DNA from: Chionis minor
Lineage: Eukaryota > Chordata > Aves > Charadriiformes > Chionididae
Length of the DNA: 64,000 nucleotides
Assembly (NCBI GenBank): GCA_013398295.1
Contig: VZSF01010486.1
Location: 227,272 to 291,271 of the forward strand
Direction of reading: 5' to 3'
In this document: positions 62,775 through 64,000 of the stretch, in pieces
Numbering within the stretch: the first letter of the stretch is position 1
Layout: every line of letters starts with the position of its first letter
Translations under genes and position numbers: made by a program
Notes under the pieces: generated by a model
The model's input: only the letters and a program-made list of their open reading frames with translations
Databases searched by the model: none
What the model was told of the DNA's origin: nothing

Positions 62775-62970
62775 GCTCTTATATTCCAGGTTCTGCTACT
62801 ACTTCATTTTAGGCAGGTCACTTGTTAGCTTCCCCAGTGGCTAGAATGGAAATAATTATACAAAGTTTATAGTGGTGCTATGAGACATACTTGTTGTTTT
62901 AGATTGCTTTGGGATCTTTGCAAGAAAGATGATAAAGAAATGTCAAGTGTTGAAGTATTGCAATCTTTTC
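62775..62970 (+). repeat. MIR-like SINE with its 3' tail
   Basis: CAGGTTCTGCTACTACTTCA, TTTTAGGCAGGTCACTTG and GGCTAGAATGGAAATAATTA follow the MIR core. TTTAGATTGCTTTGGGATCT, then AGAAAGATGATAAAGAAATG, follow the tail type of MIR-related SINEs (GTGCTTTGAGATCCTT... GATGCTATATAAATG). It is diverged but keeps the order over almost 200 bp. Confidence 0.65.
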
Positions 62971-64000
62971 AAAGTCTAAAAAGGTATGCCTGGAAACTGC
63001 ACGCAGTAAAGAAAAAAGAAAAAAGAAAAGAACAAAAAGTTGATGTAACCATATCATAACTGTAAAGGTTTGCCTATAAATATACTCATCTTATACAATG
63101 TTTGGTATGACTAAACTCCCTCTGGCACAAGTAGAAATGAGTTTGGCTCAAAATGTGAAGCAATTTGAGGTTTTGCAGATTTTTGGGTTTCTGTATATGT
63201 TTGTGTGATAATTGTATTGGACTAAGAAGAGATTTTGTAAATAGATTTCTGTCAGTTAAGCTTGAATGCAGTTTAAAAGTGATGAGAGTTCTCTAAAACA
63301 TATCCCCCTGGTCCTCAGTGCCCACACATAAATTCTTGACACCTGAGGACTGCAAATGGGGCCCATAATAATTGTGTGGGAGACAGCCAGAGAATTCCTC
63401 AGGAGCAAAGCTAACAGCTGAATAGTCTCTTACATTAGCTAAGAGAGTGCTCTCAGCTGTATTGAATAGGAGAGACTATCGTCTAAATCTCCTCAACCTC
63501 AGCCTGCTGTGGGCATGATATAATTAAATTCTATATAATTAAATACTGTAACTAGCACACTGGACCTGACAGATCTGCCCTAGGTGATCCTCCTTGACAT
63601 CTCAGTATCCTGGAGTAGCTCTTTTCCTCCCTGTGCACAGAAGGACAGCTGTCAGGAGGTTATGCTGGTGCCTCCAGGCTCACCAGTGGGACCTCAAGGA
63701 AATCTATCAGGTTGCTATAGCCTCTGGGATCTGCTGAGCACAAGGTGTTTGGAGGACTTGAGTTGGAGGGCTAAAAGCACTGAGATCTTTATGCAGGTTG
63801 TAGATGCTGGAGTCCCAGGTGAGCATTTGATCTCTGTAGTTCCCCGGGGTCTAGCCTTGGGTTCCTGAAATGATGCACTGAAAATGTTAAGAGCAGCACA
63901 GCAAGTGTTGAACTTCACCCCTGAAGTTAAATGGGCCTTGGATTACCATTTAAATTAATCTGTGAGTTTTGGCCTGACCCTTTCAAACTGTTTACCTGAC
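62971..64000. other. Unique non-coding stretch to the right edge
   Basis: A purine (A/G) simple-sequence patch lies at 63008-63039. An 11-bp word, TATAATTAAAT, is repeated at 63519-63529 and 63534-63544. No gene is recognised. Confidence 0.6.

Noticed and set aside
1..64000. tRNA, rRNA, CRISPR arrays, operons, phage or bacterial features
   Set aside because: No tRNA B-box with a fitting A-box was seen, no regularly spaced repeats, and no coding density. The CR1, LTR and MIR content shows a vertebrate genome, so bacterial feature types do not apply.

Overview
The window reads as ordinary non-coding DNA from a vertebrate chromosome, most likely a bird. The main reason is the repeats. There are about nine pieces of CR1 non-LTR retrotransposon, several with the CR1 3' end of short ATTCTATG-type repeats. 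There is one solo LTR of a type I recall from bird genomes, and a few worn MIR-like SINE and L3-like LINE remnants of amniote age. By eye the sequence is AT-leaning, apart from short GC-richer patches near 4.5-5.0 kb, 34.6-35.1 kb and 42.7-43.0 kb. Nothing looks bacterial or viral in organisation. I found no tRNA, rRNA or CRISPR array, and no protein-coding gene I can recognise.

Layout: 1-4.0 kb is unique sequence with one weak exon-like site near the left edge. A 3' CR1 fragment lies at 4.0-4.5 kb, followed by a GC-rich repeat-like segment. 5-14.8 kb is mostly unique, with a small hairpin cluster at 8.84-8.96 kb. At 14.83-15.35 kb is a complete solo LTR with a perfect 5-bp target-site duplication. 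15-35 kb holds old, decayed fragments (MIR-like at 15.8, L3-like at 20.8, CR1 at 22.6, L3/CR1-like at 26.6-27.1 kb), G/T-rich and pyrimidine-rich low-complexity tracts, and a diverged 45-bp tandem duplication at 33.2 kb. At 34.69-35.09 kb on the + strand two exon-like segments have good splice sites and compatible reading frames; this is the best gene-like signal in the window, but it is unproven. 35.5-52.8 kb is mainly unique, with an internally deleted CR1 at 42.7-43.0 kb and an adjoining MIR-like piece. 52.8-59.6 kb is the repeat-densest part: five CR1 pieces or pairs and two converging MIR-like copies. 60-64 kb is unique apart from a MIR-like remnant at 62.8 kb.

How it fits together: the open reading frames here are about as long as chance allows in 64 kb of six-frame sequence (longest 182 codons), and those with a recognisable product are decayed CR1 reverse-transcriptase fragments. 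The window is best read as intergenic or deep intronic sequence. Any real function would have to be cryptic exons, non-coding RNA or regulatory DNA, which need transcript or conservation data. Repeat family names come from motif recognition by eye, not from a database search.
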